36,626 nucleotides of DNA from a virus: positions 1-36,626 of IMG/VR virus record IMGVR_UViG_3300044701_000863; one strand, given 5' to 3'. A model generated the notes under the pieces. That model was given only the letters and a program-made list of their open reading frames with translations. It had not been told where the DNA came from and did no database searches. Shown here piece by piece: positions 33,834 to 36,626 of this stretch. The stretch's first letter is position 1. Every line of letters starts with the position of its first letter. A program made the translations under genes and the position numbers.

Positions 33834-36161
33834 TTGAACTTCGTTGATTATCTCACATCCCTCGCCGCCGAGGGCGAAACCGTACTTTTCGTGCGACAGA
33901 AACCGCGCAAGGGCGGCGACGGTGGCTTGCAGTACCACGCGGACGGGGCACTCAAGGCGACGTGGCCCGCGTACCTGCCCGAGCGGGCGCACACGTCCGA
34001 GGGCGCTTGGTACTGCAATACCGGGTCATTTATTCTCGACCGCTTCACCGACGGCAAACCGTCTGCGGGCGCGGCGTGCTGCGAGTACGTGATCTGCCTA
34101 GTGCTCGATGACGTCGGGACCGACAAAGCCCCCAAAGCCTCGCCCGTGCCGCCGACGTGGATCATGGAGACTAGCGCCGGGTGCTACCAATGGGGCTACG
34201 TCTTTGGCGAACAGCCGACGAAGGGCGCATACAGCGCGGCCATCCGCGCGATCACTCAAGCGGGCTACGGCGACACCGGCGCCATTAACGCGGTCAGGAA
34301 CTTCCGACTGCCGGGATCGGTCAACCTGAAGCCCGACAAGGGCGGTTTCAAGGCCCGTCTGGTCGAGTTCCACCCGGAGCGCGAGTTCGACCTGCCCGAG
34401 CTTTGCGCTGCGCTGGGCGTCGAGCCGGGGCCGGACGACAGCGGCGGCGTGCGGCCGATTCGACTGAGCGACGACGGGTCCGACGACGTGCTGGCGTGGT
34501 TGTCGGCGCAGGGGTTGGTCACCGAGCGCCCGAACGCTGAGGGCTGGGCCGGTGTCGTGTGCCCGAACTCGAGCGAGCATAGCGACGGTTCGCCCGAGGG
34601 CCGTTACCTTGCCGCGAACCGCGCTTACTGCTGCTATCACGGCCACTGCGATGGTTGGGACAGTCAGCGCTTCCTGTCGTGGGTGGCCGAGCAGGGAGGC
34701 CCGCGCCACACGCCCGGTCTGCGGGATGAGCTGCTGGCCGCCCGCATGGCCGAGGCGATGCGCAAGCTCACCCCGACCGAGGCGTTCCCGGACGCTGCGG
34801 CGGCCGTGGTGGCCGAGGTCGAGCGCCGGGAAGCGGGGCGTGTTGAGCGGGACGGTTGGTTCGCGCGGTTTGCGTACCTGCACGCCGATGACGGTTACTT
34901 CGATCTGATCGAGCGTAAACAGTATTCGCGCAGCAACTTCAATGCGGTCTACCGGCATGTCACCTGCTGGTCGGTGCACGCCGGGTCAAACGGGAAGAAG
35001 CGTCGGGTCGAGGCGTCAATATCGTTCGACGAAAACCGTCAGGACATGGGCGCGCGGGTCTTGCAGGGTGTTACCTATGCTGCGGGCGAGTCGGTGCTGG
35101 TCGCGCGCGCTGGGGACGTCTACGCGAACCTGTGGCGGGACGCGCGGCCGAAGGTCGAGGGCGAGGCAGACGTGCGCCCGTGGTTGGATCTGGTCGAGCG
35201 CCTGCTGCCCGAGGCGTCCGAGCGCGAGCACCTGTTCGATTGGATGGCATTCAAGGTCCAACACCCCGAGGTCAAGATTAATCACGGCGTGCTGCTGGGC
35301 GGCGCCCCCGGTATCGGGAAGGATACGACCTTCGAGCCGTTTTTGTACGCGGTCGGCGGGCCATCGCGCGAAAACGTCGCGTTGATTAAAAATGAAGAAT
35401 TGAATTCTCAATGGGGCTATTCGCTGATGGCCGAGGTGCTGGTCATCAATGAACTACGCCAGGCTGATGCGTCCGATCGGCGCGCGCTCGAGAATCGGCT
35501 TAAGCCCTTGCTCGCTGCGCCCCCGGAACTGATACCTGTTAATCGCAAGGGTTTGCACCCGTTCGACGCTTTGAACCGGCTTTCGGTGGTCGCATTCTCG
35601 AATGAGCGCATGGCGATCACGCTGCCTAGCGACGATCGGCGCTGGTTCGTGTTGTGGTCGGACGCGCGCCCATTGACGAAGGTCGAGGGCGCTGCGGTTT
35701 GGGACTGGTTCAAGGCGGGCGGGCGGGCTGCGGTCGCGGGTTGGTTACGCTCGAGGGACGTGAGCGCATTCGCGCCTGGTGGCGCGCCCCCGTTTACGGA
35801 AGCGAAGGCGATCATGCTATCGGCGGGCCTGTCGCTGGTCGAGTCGGCGCTGGTCGAGATGATGCGGGACAAGCGCGGGGAATTCGCTTTGGGCGCGATT
35901 AAAGCCCCCTGGCAGGCTTTGGTTGACCGGCTGCAGGCTCAGATGCCGGTCGGGTCGAAAGCGAGCGTGCATGCCCTGTTTCATGCGCTCCGCGAGGCGG
36001 GTTGGATCGACCTGGGCCGGGTCAAGGCCACGCCGAACGGTAGCAAGGTCCACTTGTACGCATCGCCCGATACGCTCGAGCGGGTCGACGGCAATCGCGC
36101 GGAGATTAAACGTATGCTTGATAACGCAAGCGGGTCGGTCGGGCTGAAGATCGTGAAATAG
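33834..36161 (+). CDS. Primase-helicase: RepB-like AEP primase fused to SF3-like ATPase
   Basis: The 775-residue protein makes primers and unwinds DNA at the fork. I accept TTG 33834 as start: AGGAG lies seven bases before it, while ATG 33829 gives only Met-Arg-stop. The N-terminal AEP/RepB-like region shows YVICLVLDDVGTD (about 84-96), SAGCYQWGYVFGE and AVRNFRLPGSVNLK (about 158-171). A Cys/His zinc-finger-like element follows (about 241-271, with CPNSSEH and CCYHGHC). The helicase has Walker A GGAPGIGKDT (489-498), VLVINELRQA (Walker B-like, about 530-539) and RLSVVAFSNERMAITL then DDRRWFVLW, typical of phage D5/DUF5906-type SF3 ATPases. The C-terminus looks winged-helix. Confidence 0.9.
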   Translation: MNFVDYLTSLAAEGETVLFVRQKPRKGGDGGLQYHADGALKATWPAYLPERAHTSEGAWYCNTGSFILDRFTDGKPSAGAACCEYVICLVLDDVGTDKAPKASPVPPTWIMETSAGCYQWGYVFGEQPTKGAYSAAIRAITQAGYGDTGAINAVRNFRLPGSVNLKPDKGGFKARLVEFHPEREFDLPELCAALGVEPGPDDSGGVRPIRLSDDGSDDVLAWLSAQGLVTERPNAEGWAGVVCPNSSEHSDGSPEGRYLAANRAYCCYHGHCDGWDSQRFLSWVAEQGGPRHTPGLRDELLAARMAEAMRKLTPTEAFPDAAAAVVAEVERREAGRVERDGWFARFAYLHADDGYFDLIERKQYSRSNFNAVYRHVTCWSVHAGSNGKKRRVEASISFDENRQDMGARVLQGVTYAAGESVLVARAGDVYANLWRDARPKVEGEADVRPWLDLVERLLPEASEREHLFDWMAFKVQHPEVKINHGVLLGGAPGIGKDTTFEPFLYAVGGPSRENVALIKNEELNSQWGYSLMAEVLVINELRQADASDRRALENRLKPLLAAPPELIPVNRKGLHPFDALNRLSVVAFSNERMAITLPSDDRRWFVLWSDARPLTKVEGAAVWDWFKAGGRAAVAGWLRSRDVSAFAPGGAPPFTEAKAIMLSAGLSLVESALVEMMRDKRGEFALGAIKAPWQALVDRLQAQMPVGSKASVHALFHALREAGWIDLGRVKATPNGSKVHLYASPDTLERVDGNRAEIKRMLDNASGSVGLKIVK

Positions 36162-36164
36162 AAA

Positions 36165-36184
36165 AGGCCCGCGCGAGCGGGCCT
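36165..36184 (-). terminator. Leftward terminator between convergent blocks
   Basis: The 8-bp perfect stem AGGCCCGC-GCGA-GCGGGCCT lies just after the primase stop. On the minus strand it is followed by TTTTC, giving an intrinsic terminator for the leftward operon that crosses the circle junction. On the plus strand only GTAGGG follows, so it would terminate rightward RNA poorly. Confidence 0.75.
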
Positions 36185-36207
36185 GTAGGGTTGGACGGGC
36201 GATCGGG

Positions 36208-36270
36208 TCAGAGTCTGAGCACGATCGCAAGGATTGCGGCCGCGAGGGCGATCAGGGCTGCCGTTACCAT
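36208..36270 (-). CDS. 20-residue hydrophobic peptide (tentative)
   Basis: ATG 36270 lies in an ATGGTAA overlap with the previous gene's stop and has CGGAA upstream. The product MVTAALIALAAAILAIVLRL is entirely one hydrophobic helix with a basic end. It is the last possible gene before the leftward terminator. A longer overlapping frame from 36414 is Arg-rich shadow. Translation is plausible but the ORF is very short. Confidence 0.4.
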   Translation of the reverse strand: MVTAALIALAAAILAIVLRL

Positions 36271-36461
36271 GTGATATTCCGCGCGATACAGTACTGATCG
36301 ACCGCTTCGGCCATTGGCATGCCGGAATAAAAATAGTAAAGCACGGCCGGCCATTCGATCCGGCCGGACAGGCCAGGCGCGCGGGTTAAGAGCGCATCGG
36401 AAAACCGAGCGCAATAATCGGCTTGGCGTTCGGCTTTGGTTTGCCCATAGTGTCGTCTCAT
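36264..36461 (-). CDS. Hypothetical early protein, 65 aa
   Basis: I use ATG 36461 (MRRHYGQTKAERQADYCARF), one base after the upstream stop; TTG 36488 is possible but would overlap the membrane peptide gene. The 65-residue product continues SDALLTRAPGLSGRIEWPAV then LYYFYSGMPMAEAVDQYCIA and RNITW. The C-terminal part resembles an HTH-like helical unit (SGMPMAEAVDQYC), so it could bind DNA, but this is weak. No family recognised. Confidence 0.6.
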   Translation of the reverse strand: MRRHYGQTKAERQADYCARFSDALLTRAPGLSGRIEWPAVLYYFYSGMPMAEAVDQYCIARNITW

Positions 36462-36462
36462 G

Positions 36463-36594
36463 TCATTTTCCAATGGTAAACATAGCAACGATTAAGCCTG
36501 GCGTGAGCGCGAGCGCACCGAGCAAAGGCGGGAGCGCGAGCGCGGCACCGATACCTGCAGCAAGTAGAGCGAGAGCGAATAGAGCGCGCATCAT
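36463..36594 (-). CDS. Small membrane peptide spanning the circle junction, 43 aa
   Basis: The complete copy of the gene also begun at 95-1. ATG 36594 overlaps the stop of the 120-residue gene (ATGA). The product, MMRALFALALLAAGIGAALA then LPPLLGALALTPGLIVAMFT and IGK, is hydrophobic throughout: either a signal peptide-like helix plus a second helix around a Pro-Pro turn, or a two-helix membrane hairpin. It could act on the host membrane early in infection. The gene's presence across the join supports correct circular closure. Confidence 0.6.
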   Translation of the reverse strand: MMRALFALALLAAGIGAALALPPLLGALALTPGLIVAMFTIGK

Positions 36595-36626
36595 TGGGTC
36601 TCCGCGACGGGTTCGGCTGCGCGAGC
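36500..36626. repeat. Terminal overlap, right copy
   Basis: Identical to 1-127. It holds the start of the small membrane peptide gene and the last codons of the 120-residue gene (36591-36626, minus strand). It should be collapsed to one copy to obtain the 36,499-bp circle. Confidence 0.97.

Noticed and set aside
34098-34979. 293-codon minus-strand ORF opposite the primase
   Set aside because: Composition and position indicate a shadow; it has no partner gene or promoter and lies in the rightward replication block.
1-36626. Integrase, excisionase, CI-like repressor, attachment site or tRNA
   Set aside because: No tyrosine or serine recombinase motifs, no CI-like protein and no cloverleaf with conserved T-loop were seen; the small HTH proteins are not enough to claim lysogeny.

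Overview
The window is a complete, circularly closed genome of a tailed phage with a short-tailed (podovirus) P22-like virion. The first and last 127 bases are identical, so the unique genome is 36,499 bp. 127 is also a standard largest assembler k-mer, so the overlap most likely shows a circular or circularly permuted (headful-packaged) molecule rather than a biological terminal repeat. P22-type portal, coat, gp4-like and gp10-like proteins, a GH108 endolysin and many small genes of the kind found in uncultured aquatic phages point to a Gram-negative, probably proteobacterial, host. I see no integrase, phage repressor, RNA polymerase or tRNA. Transcription therefore probably depends on host RNA polymerase, and several sigma70-like promoters are visible.

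Layout on the circle: (1) 2526-26441, rightward: packaging (TerS, TerL), portal, scaffold, coat, head decoration, tail completion, fibres, internal ejection proteins and a lysis cassette of five overlapping genes. Three HNH endonuclease genes sit in it: after TerL, before a fibre gene, and directly behind the coat gene. (2) 29869-26311, leftward: an early operon with a VRR-NUC nuclease, an SNF2-like helicase, a DUF3310 protein and many small overlapping genes. (3) 29966-36161, rightward: replication genes (DUF2800 PD-(D/E)XK protein, a probable ssDNA-binding protein, family A DNA polymerase with Leu at the 762-equivalent site, and an AEP primase/SF3-like helicase). (4) 1809 leftward through the junction to 36208: small accessory genes including a Cys-rich DUF7227-like protein, a small HTH protein and tiny membrane peptides, ended by a leftward terminator.

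Two divergent control regions drive these blocks. One, 29870-29965, has interleaved left and right promoter candidates around an inverted repeat. The other, 1810-2525, is the only long non-coding stretch. It carries paired TGACCCAT repeats 9 bp apart, a near-consensus DnaA box beside an AT-rich patch (candidate replication origin), palindromes in and behind the leftward promoter, and three palindromic operator-like sites exactly 23 bp apart.

The most notable points are the origin/operator region, the coat-gene 3' end with altered codon use next to a homing-endonuclease-like gene, the lysis cassette with a 24-residue membrane peptide, the Leu762-type polymerase, an apparent ATT-initiated VRR-NUC gene, and a 131-bp convergent overlap between the endolysin and DUF3310 genes.
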